Shown piece by piece: positions 20,117-29,688 of a DNA stretch of 64,000 nt. Source of the DNA: Botrimarina hoheduenensis (GTDB taxonomy: Bacteria; Planctomycetota; Planctomycetia; Pirellulales; Lacipirellulaceae); contig NZ_SJPH01000003.1 of assembly GCF_007859815.1 (NCBI RefSeq), forward strand, positions 237,842 through 301,841. Direction: 5' to 3'. Below the pieces are notes generated by a model. That model searched no databases. It was not told the origin of the DNA and saw nothing but the letters and a program-made list of their open reading frames with translations. The position numbers and the translations under genes are program-made. Position 1 is the stretch's first letter, and each line of letters begins with the position of its first letter.

Positions 20117-20524
20117 TCAACCGAGCAAAGCGCCGAAGATCGTCTTCCATAACGCGTCGTACCCCAGCAGCAGCGCTGCCAGGAAAAAAATGACCGCGAT
20201 CACCACGAACGAGGCCCGAATAAGCTCGCCCTGCGATGGCCACGACACCTTGTTCATCTCGGCCTCGACCGAGATGAGAAAGTCCGCGAACTTCGGGTAC
20301 TGAATCAGCCGAAAAGCGGCCCACGCACAGGCAGCCAACACGACAAGCGGCACCACGGTTGTCGGCGTCGTCGCGAAACCTTCGGACAACATCCACTCTC
20401 GCAGGGACCAGACTCCCGCGGCAACGACCACGAGGATCGACACCAGGGTTACCTGACGCGCGTTACGCCCCTGGCTCTTTTTATAGAGCCCCGAACGCAC
20501 CAGTTCTTGTATGTAGGCCGCCAA
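20117..20524 (-). CDS. secE: Protein translocase subunit SecE
   Basis: This 135-residue membrane protein stabilises the SecYEG channel. The diagnostic SecE segment EMNKVSWPSQGELIRAS precedes the last transmembrane helix (FVVIAVIFFLAALLLGYDAL). Two extra hydrophobic helices lie before it, so it is a three-helix form rather than the minimal one-helix form. The start is TTG at 20524 with GGGAG upstream. It is located between tRNA-Trp and nusG, the widespread bacterial arrangement. Confidence 0.92.
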   Translation of the reverse strand: MAAYIQELVRSGLYKKSQGRNARQVTLVSILVVVAAGVWSLREWMLSEGFATTPTTVVPLVVLAACAWAAFRLIQYPKFADFLISVEAEMNKVSWPSQGELIRASFVVIAVIFFLAALLLGYDALWKTIFGALLG

Positions 20525-20640
20525 AACGACTTCGCTCCCGACACCATCACCCGCAGGCCGCCTCTCATAAGAGAGACCGCGGGACTAGGCGTGCTAACGC
20601 TCAGCATCCTGCCCAGGGCCCACCACCGTGATGGGCCCAC

Positions 20641-20672
20641 AAATCTCAGCGACTCAAAATCTCAGCGACTCA
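20641..20672. repeat. Two perfect tandem 16-bp units after tRNA-Trp
   Basis: AAATCTCAGCGACTCA occurs twice in direct, perfect tandem. It lies 12 bases past the 3' end of tRNA-Trp and 117 bases before the secE start, in the leader of secE-nusG. A GGGCCCA/TGGGCCC hairpin is adjacent at 20618-20640. The function is unknown; a recent slippage duplication is the simplest explanation. Confidence 0.85.
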
Positions 20673-20683
20673 ATCTATCCGAG

Positions 20684-20756
20684 CAGGGGCGGTGGGACTC
20701 GAACTCACAACCCCCGGTTTTGGAGACCGGTGCTCTGCCAATTGAGCTACGCCCCT
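20684..20756 (-). tRNA. trnW: tRNA-Trp (anticodon CCA)
   Basis: The 73-base transcript folds as a cloverleaf. The acceptor AGGGGCG pairs with CGCCCCT, the discriminator is G, the anticodon loop is CTCCAAA in a CCGGT/ACCGG stem, and the T loop is GTTCGAGTC. The 3' CCA is not encoded. Its place between tuf and secE is a classic conserved position. Confidence 0.97.
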
Positions 20757-20779
20757 TTGCGAAGAGAAGCGGGCTCAGC

Positions 20780-20812
20780 CAGGACGGAGCGGCTCTTAAC
20801 CACTCCGCCCTG
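20780..20812 (-). other. tuf-tRNA-Trp spacer hairpin
   Basis: A 10-position stem with one mismatch (CAGGACGGAG/CTCCGCCCTG, 13-base loop) lies between the tuf stop and tRNA-Trp. There is no T run, so an RNA-processing or stability element is more likely than an intrinsic terminator. Confidence 0.4.
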
Positions 20813-20882
20813 ACCGCCTAACCCTTGATTCTCCTCACCGCTTATCTCAGGTGCGACGCCAGTGGGGCGCCGGCACTGCTAA

Positions 20883-22082
<1,200 letters not shown>

Positions 22083-22133
22083 GTCTGTCTCTGGTTCGTT
22101 CTCGGGACGGAAGTTAGTAGGGCGAGAAGGGAA

Positions 22134-22173
22134 AACGCTGTGTTAATCAACGCTGTGTTTTTAACGCTGTGTT
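22134..22173. repeat. Three tandem copies of an 11-bp core in the tuf leader
   Basis: AACGCTGTGTT occurs at 22134-22144, 22149-22159 and 22163-22173 (15 and 14 bases apart), with AT-rich spacers. On the tuf coding strand the core reads AACACAGCGTT. The copies lie 52 to 91 bases upstream of the tuf ATG, inside the presumed transcript running from tRNA-Thr(GGT) into tuf. Confidence 0.8.
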
Positions 22174-22270
22174 TATCAAACCCGCCGGCAGCCGCCGGGC
22201 AGGGTCACTGAAGCTACCCCGCATCAAAGCGGAAAAGCTTCATAAAACCCAGCCCCCAACGGCGGCCAAG

Positions 22271-22343
<73 letters not shown>

Positions 22344-22489
22344 GGAAAAAGCGATCAGCCACCTGCCCGCGGGGCATCCGGCTGGCAGCTCGTCTTGTCT
22401 CTTGTCGCCTGGGAATCTGTGAAGGTGCGTCACGACAAGCCACCAGAGCTCGTCGCGAGTGAACTAAGTTATTCGGTCGCTGCTGCTTA

Positions 22490-22560
22490 AGCGGGTGAAG
22501 GGAATCGAACCCTCGTCATCAGCTTGGAAGGCTGTTGCTCTACCATTGAGCTACACCCGC
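22490..22560 (-). tRNA. trnG: tRNA-Gly (anticodon TCC)
   Basis: A 71-base cloverleaf. The acceptor GCGGGTG pairs with CACCCGC, the discriminator is U, and the anticodon loop CTTCCAA lies in a CAGC/GCTG-type stem. The T loop GTTCGATTC is canonical. CCA is not encoded. Confidence 0.97.
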
Positions 22561-22659
22561 AGGACGGATCCGATGTGCGGAAGCGAGCCCACGCAGGCAA
22601 GCCACTCAAGCTGTTTCCGCTGTCCGCATCCGATACTCCGCTTTGATTAATTAAATGAG

Positions 22660-22741
22660 TGGTGGGTGCAGGATTCGAACCTGCGAAGGCAGAGCCATCT
22701 GATTTACAGTCAGACCCGTTTGACCGCTTCGGTAACCCACC
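22660..22741 (-). tRNA. trnY: tRNA-Tyr (anticodon GTA)
   Basis: This 82-base class II tRNA has an acceptor GGTGGGT/ACCCACC, discriminator A, and anticodon loop CTGTAAA in a TCTGA/TCAGA stem. A long variable arm follows, as expected for bacterial tRNA-Tyr, then a T loop GTTCGAATC. No encoded CCA. Confidence 0.97.
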
Positions 22742-23002
22742 GATGTGTGGTGACGGGCACGGGCCGCTTTTGACCTGCTCGCGTCTCTGTCGCTGCCTCG
22801 CCCCTAAAAACGACTTAAATAACGCCCCAGCCGGGGAAAACAAACCGAATTCCGTGCTACCTCTGCGCCTCAGCCTAATCGGCCTTCGGCACGCAAGCCT
22901 CAACCGGTACACGCCCCGCTGCTTCCACCGATTTCGCTCCGCCGGCTGGCTGCCCTGCCGTCAAAACGGCATCGCAACCGACTCGCAAGGCTCATCGGCA
23001 AG

Positions 23003-23075
23003 AGCTAGCGGAGGGAATTGAACCCACAACCTGCTGATTACAAATCAGCTGCTCTGCCAATTGAGCTACGCTAGC
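23003..23075 (-). tRNA. trnT: tRNA-Thr (anticodon TGT)
   Basis: A 73-base cloverleaf with acceptor GCTAGCG/CGCTAGC, discriminator U and anticodon loop TTTGTAA in a CTGA-type stem. The T loop is GTTCAATTC. CCA is not encoded. It is the first gene of the tRNA-tuf operon, about 24 bases after the predicted transcription start. Confidence 0.96.
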
Positions 23076-23105
23076 CCGACTCCCGCAATCGATGGGGAAT
23101 CGGCC

Positions 23106-23133
23106 AATATACCGAGCCACCACCACCTCGCAA
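23106..23133 (-). promoter_or_regulatory. Promoter of the tRNA-tuf operon
   Basis: On the minus strand TTGCGA (23133-23128) and TATATT (23111-23106) are 16 bases apart and match the sigma-70 consensus well. A GC-rich stretch (GGCCG) follows the -10, the kind of discriminator linked to stringent control of stable-RNA promoters. Transcription would start near 23099. Confidence 0.65.
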
Positions 23134-23220
23134 GGCCGGTAACTCAGTTTTGGACCGCAGATTGCTACGGCAGCCCCCTCCGCGGACGCTAGCATCCGCC
23201 CCGGCACCGCAGACGGTCTC

Positions 23221-24930
23221 TCAGAAGTCGAGCTGAACACGCTCTTCCGCAGCGGCTACCCGCAGCTTATCCAGCGCTCGCACCTCGATCTGACGCACCC
23301 GTTCTTTGGTCACCCCCATCTGGGCACCAACTTCTTTGAGCGTCAGCGGTTCGCGGTTGTGATCCAGCCCGAAACGCGAAATAACGATCTGCTGCTCGCG
23401 CTCATCCAGCCGGCGCAGGATGCGCCGAATCTTGTGCTCTCGGTCCGCCTGTGCCGCCTCGTGGGCCAGCGGATTCGCGCGATGCTCCTCGGCCGAGGCA
23501 AACAACTCGTCGGTGCTCGTACGGAAACGGTCTTGGTGCTTGTATTCGTTCGGGATCGAGCGGGCGTAGTTTTTCACGATCGCCCAGGTTGCGTAGGTGC
23601 TGAACTTGTTGCCGCGGGCGAAGTCAAACTTCTCGATCGCCTTCATCAGCGACACGTTGCCGTCACTGACCAGTTCAAAGAAGCTCTGAGTGGGCCCCAT
23701 CCGCTTCTTGGCGAGTGAAACCACCAGCCGAAGATTCGCTCGGGCGATCTGGTTCTTGACCTCCACCGCGCGCTCGTGGAGGGCCTCAATTTCATCCATC
23801 GTGACGGCTTTGGGGCGCGCCGCATCAAGGGTCGCGCGAAGCTTCGCCGCCTTGAACTTCAGATAGTTGTACTGCCGAAACAGGTGCTGTTCCTGCTCGC
23901 GCGTCAGCAACGGCGAATCGTATAACGCCGCGAGATAGGCCGGCAGATCGGTTGGCCGAGAAACGCGGCGCGGGGGCGTTTCCGCCACGGGCATCTCGCC
24001 CAGACACGCCGCGTCGGCACCCTTGCGCGCAAATCGCGGATTCGGAATCGACTCGAGCGCAAGCGCCCTAATCCGCTCGTAACGCACTTCGGTGGCGATC
24101 CGGTAGATGGTCGTCTTAGAGCGCCCGTAGCGGTCCGCCAGCTTCTCGACCGCAATCCCGGCCCGAAAGTCCGCCTCAATCTGCTCACGCTGGCGCGCGG
24201 CCAGTACGGCTCCTTCGCCATCGAACGGCTGCTCGTCGGGATGGGCTTCGGCGTGCTGACGGAGGGTTTGACGAATGGTTTCCGCTGTGCGACCGGTGCG
24301 GTCAGTAAGGCGGCGGGCAACGGCGTTCAGATCGAGTCCCTCGTCTGCCGCAACGCGCCGGGCTTCGGCGACCAGTTCGCGTCGCTCGGTGTCGGTCATC
24401 TGGCGGAACTTGGCACCGCGTTCAACGCGGTCACGGTTCGCGCGGACAAAACGATCAACGCTGCTGCGTAGAAAGCCGACCCGCTTGCGACCGTCAAAAA
24501 CCAAGCGGCGGCTGACGAGCCCCGCCTCGCGCCAACGCGCAATCGTCTTGGTCGAGACGTTAAATTGGCGGGCCAGATCTTCGACAGTCAGCACCTGCTC
24601 GCCGACTGCACTGGCGGGCAAATCGACCGAATCGGACAGGTCCTCTACCAACAGACGCAAGTCGTGGATCAAGTCGGCACCGGGTGCCTTATCCCGATCG
24701 CGCGGCACCCAACCACCGCAACCGATTGTCTTGACGATCCGATCGACCGCGTAATGATTCGCGGCGTCGAGGTCGCTGATCGCTAGCTCAATCCGATCGA
24801 TGCGGCGGACACGGTCCTCGAGCGGAGCCGAGCGGAGCTGCTCGGCCCGCAGGCGGTCGATCGCGTCGATTCGGTAGGCTCGTTGCACCATGTGCTTAGC
24901 AGGGGTTGGAGGCGCTAGCCGTGCTATCAC
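23221..24930 (-). CDS. Sigma-70 family sigma factor with three N-terminal helix-turn-helix modules
   Basis: A 569-residue protein whose C-terminal half is a sigma factor. Region 2 is about 385-465 (QIARANLRLVVSLAKKR, FSTYATWAIVKNYARSIP) and region 4 about 505-560 (LTLKEVGAQMGVTKERVRQIE). The WWIRQAI of housekeeping sigmas is replaced by WAIVKNY, so it is not a standard RpoD. Upstream are a MerR/excisionase-like HTH (114-163, DLARQFNVSTKTIARWREAG), a second HTH-like segment (201-226, AVARRLTDRTGRTAETIRQ) and a third (258-285, KLADRYGRSKTTIYRIA). The first 110 residues are unassigned. The frame opens with GTG 24930, with GAGG upstream; ATG 24891 is an alternative start. Promoter specificity is unknown. 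Confidence 0.85.
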   Translation of the reverse strand: MIARLAPPTPAKHMVQRAYRIDAIDRLRAEQLRSAPLEDRVRRIDRIELAISDLDAANHYAVDRIVKTIGCGGWVPRDRDKAPGADLIHDLRLLVEDLSDSVDLPASAVGEQVLTVEDLARQFNVSTKTIARWREAGLVSRRLVFDGRKRVGFLRSSVDRFVRANRDRVERGAKFRQMTDTERRELVAEARRVAADEGLDLNAVARRLTDRTGRTAETIRQTLRQHAEAHPDEQPFDGEGAVLAARQREQIEADFRAGIAVEKLADRYGRSKTTIYRIATEVRYERIRALALESIPNPRFARKGADAACLGEMPVAETPPRRVSRPTDLPAYLAALYDSPLLTREQEQHLFRQYNYLKFKAAKLRATLDAARPKAVTMDEIEALHERAVEVKNQIARANLRLVVSLAKKRMGPTQSFFELVSDGNVSLMKAIEKFDFARGNKFSTYATWAIVKNYARSIPNEYKHQDRFRTSTDELFASAEEHRANPLAHEAAQADREHKIRRILRRLDEREQQIVISRFGLDHNREPLTLKEVGAQMGVTKERVRQIEVRALDKLRVAAAEERVQLDF

Positions 24931-25223
24931 ACGCCTAGCAACCTCGGTGGATCACTTGTTGTACGCGGAGCAGCTGATTTGGGTCGAGCCAAACTCGCTA
25001 GCGAGCTGACAAGGCGAACCCCCGCCCCCCCAAACCCCGCATTTACCCGTTCGGGGGGCCTCCGTGGGACCTCGGCCTCGGTTGCCAACGACCTCTCACC
25101 GAAGCGCTAAGCCCTTCGCCCCTAGGGAGACGATGTTTCTTGCAGGAAGGTTCGGCGCTGCTTGCGCACTATGCCCTTCTTGCCTGACCTGCTCTCACCC
25201 GGTGTTCGACGAGGCCTCGACCG

Positions 25224-26576
25224 ATGTTACCGATCAAGCGATTGCCGACGGTTCTTGGAATGACCTTAACCACGCTACTCACGGTGGGTGTCGTTCAAGC
25301 CATCGAGCCAGCGCGTCTTGCGCCGGCCGATCTGACCGATAGGGCGGTTGCCGTACGGGTTTCGCTGACGGTTGGCGGCGACTTGATCGTTGCTCCGCAG
25401 TCCGATCCGCAGCCGGTTCGGGTAGAGGTCATGACGGAGTACCTGCAGACCCCGGGTCCGGGCGAGGGCGTCCTCCGCCGCTACGAGCAAGGCGCTCTGA
25501 CCGTCGCCAAGGAGACCCGCTCGACCATCGATCCGACGCGCGGCGTGGTGCTGGCCCAACTCTTGGGGGGCCGGGTCGAATGCCGGGCCGAGCGGATTGC
25601 TTTTAGCCGTTCGGAGTTAGACCTGGTTGAAGCGCCTGCCGATCCGCTAACAACCGCGGGTTTGTTCCCCACCGTAAAAGTGGCCCCCGGCGATCGGTGG
25701 ACGCTTGAGGCCGATACCCTGGGTCCCCTGCTCAAGCTCGATAGCGTGAGCGTTTGCGAGGTTACCGCGGTGCTGACCGACCTGACGGCTTCACACGCCC
25801 GGTTTCGTATGGCCGGCACGGTACACGGTAGCGTGGCCGGTGCCACAACCGAAATCGACCTGCGGGGCGTCGGGCTGATCGATCGGCAGACGAGAATCCT
25901 CACGCAGCTAAACCTGGGCCTCGAAGAACGCCGCGCTATTGGCCCCGCTTCGCCCGGGCTCGACGTGGCGGCAAAGCTCTCGTTGCGCTGCGAACCCCTT
26001 TCGACCACCGAGGCCACCGAAGCCGTAGCGGCTGCCGCGGGCAACGGCACCGCGACGAGCGAGGTCGATGGGCGTTTTTCGCCCGCCGGACTGGTGCGGA
26101 TTCAGTCGAACGACAACGCCTGGGAAACGCTTGCCTCGCGTGACTGGCACCTCACTGCTCAAACGCGAAAAACCCTCGCGCTCCGCGCGGCCGAGGGGCA
26201 GGAGCCCCTCGCCACGATGCTGCTGCGCACCGTGGCTTCGCGCCACGCCAAAGACCTCGCGGCCTTCACCGCCGAGGTGCAATCGCAAGTGGAGCCCGAG
26301 GGGGGCCGTCTGGGGGCCTTCGAAGAACGCATCACGCCAAGCGGATTGACCTGCTTCACGGTGGTCGTGCTCGGCAAGGCCGAAGGGATCCCGACCGAAT
26401 GGCACCACTATTTGCTTCAAGAACCGCTGAGCAGCGCTCCTGCCGTTTCGGCGGTTACCCGGATCGCAGAATCCGATCGGCAGCGCTTTGCTGAGGGGGA
26501 TCGACTGCTGATCGATGCCTTAACACTAACGCCGAGCGAGGCAACCGCGTCGCACACCGGGAGCTCTCTCCGGTAA
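25224..26576 (+). CDS. Secreted protein of unknown function
   Basis: This 450-residue protein is not recognised. It has a signal peptide (hydrophobic LGMTLTTLLTVGVVQA, then an AIEP cleavage-like site) and no further membrane segment. The mature part is beta-rich, with DLRGVGLIDRQTRILTQLNLGLEERR resembling a lipoprotein-like beta sheet. The C-terminal 100 residues (YLLQEPLSS, FTVVVLGKAEGIPTEWHHY) look like a separate alpha/beta segment. It is divergent from the sigma-factor gene across a 293-base gap. No Shine-Dalgarno is visible before the ATG. It is probably periplasmic or surface-associated. Confidence 0.65.
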   Translation: MLPIKRLPTVLGMTLTTLLTVGVVQAIEPARLAPADLTDRAVAVRVSLTVGGDLIVAPQSDPQPVRVEVMTEYLQTPGPGEGVLRRYEQGALTVAKETRSTIDPTRGVVLAQLLGGRVECRAERIAFSRSELDLVEAPADPLTTAGLFPTVKVAPGDRWTLEADTLGPLLKLDSVSVCEVTAVLTDLTASHARFRMAGTVHGSVAGATTEIDLRGVGLIDRQTRILTQLNLGLEERRAIGPASPGLDVAAKLSLRCEPLSTTEATEAVAAAAGNGTATSEVDGRFSPAGLVRIQSNDNAWETLASRDWHLTAQTRKTLALRAAEGQEPLATMLLRTVASRHAKDLAAFTAEVQSQVEPEGGRLGAFEERITPSGLTCFTVVVLGKAEGIPTEWHHYLLQEPLSSAPAVSAVTRIAESDRQRFAEGDRLLIDALTLTPSEATASHTGSSLR

Positions 26577-26677
26577 GGATCACGTCGGCGGTGGCCGCAG
26601 TGCGCGGGGTGAACTAGGATCGTCGCCGGTGGGTTGCCACGTTTCTGCCCTCGTTCAACAACGGCAGGCGATTGACG

Positions 26678-27394
26678 ATGATCGGCCTGGGCATACTGCT
26701 GTTCGCCGCGTTTTTGGTGGTGATCACTGTCGGCTCGCTCCATGCGCAGCGAGTCGAGGCAGAACGCTGTGCGAAGCTGACGCTTTTTGCCCAGCAGCAC
26801 GGGATGATTTTTAGCTCGGCGCGCGAGCCCCACCTTCCCGGGGCACTTGGGTCGATGGCTGACTTTGCCCGAGGTCACAGCCGCTATGCCTACAACCTGC
26901 TGACGGGGGTAGTCCGCGTAGCCGACCGATCACCGCAGCTGTTGACGGGCGACTATCACTACGCCGTCACCCGCCGTAGCAACAACAGGAGCCGTACGAC
27001 CCACTATCGCTTCAGCTTTCTCGCAGTCCGTTGCGCTAAACCTGCTACACCGCGGGTGACGCTGCGGCGTGAGATGTTTATCGACAAGATCTCCTCGGCT
27101 TTGGGATTCAACGACATCGATTTCGAGTCCGCTGAGTTCAGCCGACGTTTTCATGTCTCTTCCGACGACAAGCGTTTCGCCTACGACCTGCTTCATCCCC
27201 GCGCGATTGAAGCCCTTCTCGAAACCAGTCCCGAGCGGCTCGAGTTGTGTGGCGAATGGCTGTGTCTGACCAACGGCACGCAGCGCTGGGAGCCGGATGA
27301 GTTCCTCCTTTGGCGCAACTGGATGAGCGAATTCATCGGTCTGTGGCCCGCTCACCTTGAGGCCTCACTCGCCCCGACGGAGGAGACTTTCTAA
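26678..27394 (+). CDS. Membrane-anchored protein of unknown function, lemA partner
   Basis: A 238-residue protein with one N-terminal membrane helix (IGLGILLFAAFLVVITVGSL) and a soluble domain. The segment DIDFESAEFSRRFHVSSDDKRFAYDLLHPRAIEALLE resembles DUF3137-type proteins that accompany lemA in other bacteria; this is a pattern-based assignment, not a search result. Its stop codon directly abuts the lemA ATG, so the two are surely co-translated. The ATG at 26678 is preferred to TTG 26672. Confidence 0.65.
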   Translation: MIGLGILLFAAFLVVITVGSLHAQRVEAERCAKLTLFAQQHGMIFSSAREPHLPGALGSMADFARGHSRYAYNLLTGVVRVADRSPQLLTGDYHYAVTRRSNNRSRTTHYRFSFLAVRCAKPATPRVTLRREMFIDKISSALGFNDIDFESAEFSRRFHVSSDDKRFAYDLLHPRAIEALLETSPERLELCGEWLCLTNGTQRWEPDEFLLWRNWMSEFIGLWPAHLEASLAPTEETF

Positions 27395-27937
27395 ATGCCC
27401 GAAGCACTCATCGCGATCGCGTTTTTGTTGACGCCGCTGTTGATCGGTAGCATCTGGGGCATCGCCGTTTTCAACCAGATGGTCGGAGTCCGGCAGCACC
27501 TTCGCGAAAGCTGGTCCGACATCGAAGTCGAGCTACGAAGAAGGCTTGACCTGATCCCCAACTTGGTTGAAACCGCCAAGGGGTATGCGGCCCACGAGCG
27601 TGAGCTGCTGGAGACCGTGGCCCGCCTCCGTACCGCTGCGACCGATCCGAGCCACGCGGGCCAGCGTGGTGAAGAAGAGCGTCGAGTCGAAGCCGAGTCG
27701 CATCGTCTGATCGCCCTTGCCGAGACCTACCCCGACCTCAAAGCGAATGAGCAGTTTCTGCGGCTTCAGCACGAGCTGACCGTCACCGAAGACCGCATCG
27801 CGGCGGCCCGTCGCTTTTACAACGGCAACGTCCGTGATCTGAATCAGCTGCGTGAGCAGTTTCCCACAAGCCTCATCGCCGCCTTGGCCGGGGTTGAGGC
27901 GGCCGAGTACTTCCAGCCCGACTACGCGTCGCGATGA
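27395..27937 (+). CDS. lemA: LemA family protein
   Basis: A 180-residue LemA protein. An N-terminal membrane helix is followed by the family signature NQMVGVRQHLRESWSDIEVELRRRLDLIPNLVETAKGYAAHE and the helical bundle with YPDLKANEQFLRLQHELTVTEDRIAAARRFYN. LemA proteins are membrane-anchored helical bundles of unclear role. It is translationally linked to the gene before it and ends 28 bases from the convergent glgC. Confidence 0.93.
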   Translation: MPEALIAIAFLLTPLLIGSIWGIAVFNQMVGVRQHLRESWSDIEVELRRRLDLIPNLVETAKGYAAHERELLETVARLRTAATDPSHAGQRGEEERRVEAESHRLIALAETYPDLKANEQFLRLQHELTVTEDRIAAARRFYNGNVRDLNQLREQFPTSLIAALAGVEAAEYFQPDYASR

Positions 27938-27964
27938 CACCCCTCGGGGTAAGCGCCCGCTGGT

Positions 27965-29206
27965 TTACGACGTGCTTAGCAGGCCATCGGCTTTCGCCAC
28001 GACCACAACGCCCCCCTCGCTGACGGTAAAGCCCCGTGCTCGATCCGCGTCGTGGTCGTAGCCGATCTCCATGCCGTCGGGGATGTGAACGCCCTTGTCG
28101 ATGATCGCGCGGCGGATGCGGCAATGGCGACCGACATTGACCTGGGCAAACAGGATTGACTCATCAACCTGCGCATAGCTGTTGATCCGCGCCCCCGGAC
28201 CGATGACGCTCTTGCGGGCGATCCCGCCCGAGAGGATCGCACCGTGGCTCACGAGGCTGTCGAGCGCCTCACCCTTGCGCGGGCCCTGACCGTCGTCGTC
28301 GTCAGCAAAAACCGTCTTGGCCGGCGGTAAGTTGGGCTGATAGGTCCGCACGGGCCAACGGTCGTCGTACAGATTAAGCTCGGGCTCGACGTTGGTGAGC
28401 TCGAGGTTCGCTTCGTAGTAGGCGTCGATCGTGCCGACGTCTCGCCAGTAAGCCTGGGTCTTGGCGTTCTCGTCAAGGAACGCAAAGGCGAACACACGCC
28501 GGGTGTTAATAATCGACGGGATGATGTTCTTGCCGAAGTCGTGCGCGCTGTTCGGCAGAGTGGCGTCTTTGCACAGCTCGTCGAACAGAAAAGCGGCGTT
28601 GAAAACGTAGATGCCCATCGAAGCCAAGCACTCGTCGTCCGAACCGGGAACCGTCTTCGGCTCGGTCGGCTTCTCTTCGAAACCAACAACACGGCTCTCG
28701 TTATCGACCTGCATGACACCAAAGGACTGGGCCTCGTCACGGCTCACCTTGAGCGCGGCGATCGTCAGATCGGCGTTTTGCTGCTCGTGGTACGCCACGA
28801 GTTTTGAGTAATCCATCTTGTAGATGTGATCGCCGGCCAGGATCACGACATGCTTGGGCCGCTCCTTCTCCATCGCATAGATGTTTTGGTAGACCGCGTC
28901 GGCGGTTCCCTGGTACCACTGCTCGTCGATGCGTTGCTGCGGCGGGACGACATCGACAAACTCGCCCAGCTCTCGGCAAAAATAGTCCCGCCAGCCAAGC
29001 GTGATATGGCGGTCGAGGCTCATCGCCTTGTACTGCGTGAGGACCAGCAGCCTGCGCAATCCGCTGTTGAGGCAGTTGGAGAGCGTGAAATCGATGATCC
29101 GATAACAACCGCCAAACGGCACGGCGGGCTTCGCCCGATCGCGCGTGAGCGGTTCGAGGCGTGTTCCTTTGCCCCCGGCGAGCACCACCGCCAAGACGTC
29201 CTTCAT
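27965..29206 (-). CDS. glgC: Glucose-1-phosphate adenylyltransferase
   Basis: This enzyme makes ADP-glucose from glucose-1-phosphate and ATP, the committed step of glycogen synthesis. The 413-residue protein has GGKGTRLEPLTRDRAKPAVPF, the FTLSNCLNSGLRRLLVLTQYK allosteric region, WYQGTADAVYQN, LAGDHIYKMDY, VGFEEKP and YWRDVGTIDAYYEAN, then a left-handed beta-helix domain. No other glycogen gene is adjacent. The upstream region carries six 11-bp repeats that may be regulatory. Confidence 0.96.
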   Translation of the reverse strand: MKDVLAVVLAGGKGTRLEPLTRDRAKPAVPFGGCYRIIDFTLSNCLNSGLRRLLVLTQYKAMSLDRHITLGWRDYFCRELGEFVDVVPPQQRIDEQWYQGTADAVYQNIYAMEKERPKHVVILAGDHIYKMDYSKLVAYHEQQNADLTIAALKVSRDEAQSFGVMQVDNESRVVGFEEKPTEPKTVPGSDDECLASMGIYVFNAAFLFDELCKDATLPNSAHDFGKNIIPSIINTRRVFAFAFLDENAKTQAYWRDVGTIDAYYEANLELTNVEPELNLYDDRWPVRTYQPNLPPAKTVFADDDDGQGPRKGEALDSLVSHGAILSGGIARKSVIGPGARINSYAQVDESILFAQVNVGRHCRIRRAIIDKGVHIPDGMEIGYDHDADRARGFTVSEGGVVVVAKADGLLSTS

Positions 29207-29688
29207 CGCAAGCCTTTCCCGGTTCCGTGGGCAAAACGCTGTCGAGACTCAGCAGGCCGGCACTCGATGCCGGGGCCACCCGACGGTGGCGATCTACAGC
29301 GAACAGGACGAGTTTAACGCCGCTCGGTGCGGGCCAACAGGCGGGGCCCCCCCACCTGTCCGGAACGACCGCGGACGGTCGACTCGCGCGCAAGTCGGTT
29401 TGTCGGGCCGTCTCGACGCCACACCGAACCCACGATCGACGCCTTTTTCAGCAGAGTCCCAACACGTTAGCGACACGCACTCGACACTATCTCGACACCT
29501 CTTCAACACCTCTTCAACAGTTTTTCCCCTTTATGCCTGTCCGATCCGCCACGGATTTGGCGGTCTTCTCGGCAAACTCACACCGCGTTCACACGATCCA
29601 CACACAGGTGCGGAATAAACCCGCTGGTCAGGAGAAGGTCCTGCCCTCACCGCTAGTTCCTTCCGAGAAAAGTCCAAGGAGTCACGCC
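29207..29688. other. glgC upstream region, gene-free
   Basis: These 482 bases between divergent glgC and the small TTG-start gene have no supported coding frame. They contain an 11-bp direct-repeat array (29460-29525) and GC-rich inverted repeats near 29250-29290. The leftward glgC promoter and a rightward promoter are expected here but were not pinpointed. Confidence 0.55.
29460..29525. repeat. Six tandem 11-bp units upstream of glgC
   Basis: Six consecutive 11-base units follow the pattern C(A/G)ACA, then C or G, then five variable bases: CAACACGTTAG, CGACACGCACT, CGACACTATCT, CGACACCTCTT, CAACACCTCTT, CAACAGTTTTT. On the glgC strand each unit carries TGTCG or TGTTG. Eleven-base direct repeats with a TGTC core are typical of OmpR/PhoB-family binding sites; that link is an inference. 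Confidence 0.75.

Noticed and set aside
29460..29525. The 11-bp array as a CRISPR array
   Set aside because: The units are far too short, there are no spacers and no cas genes are present.
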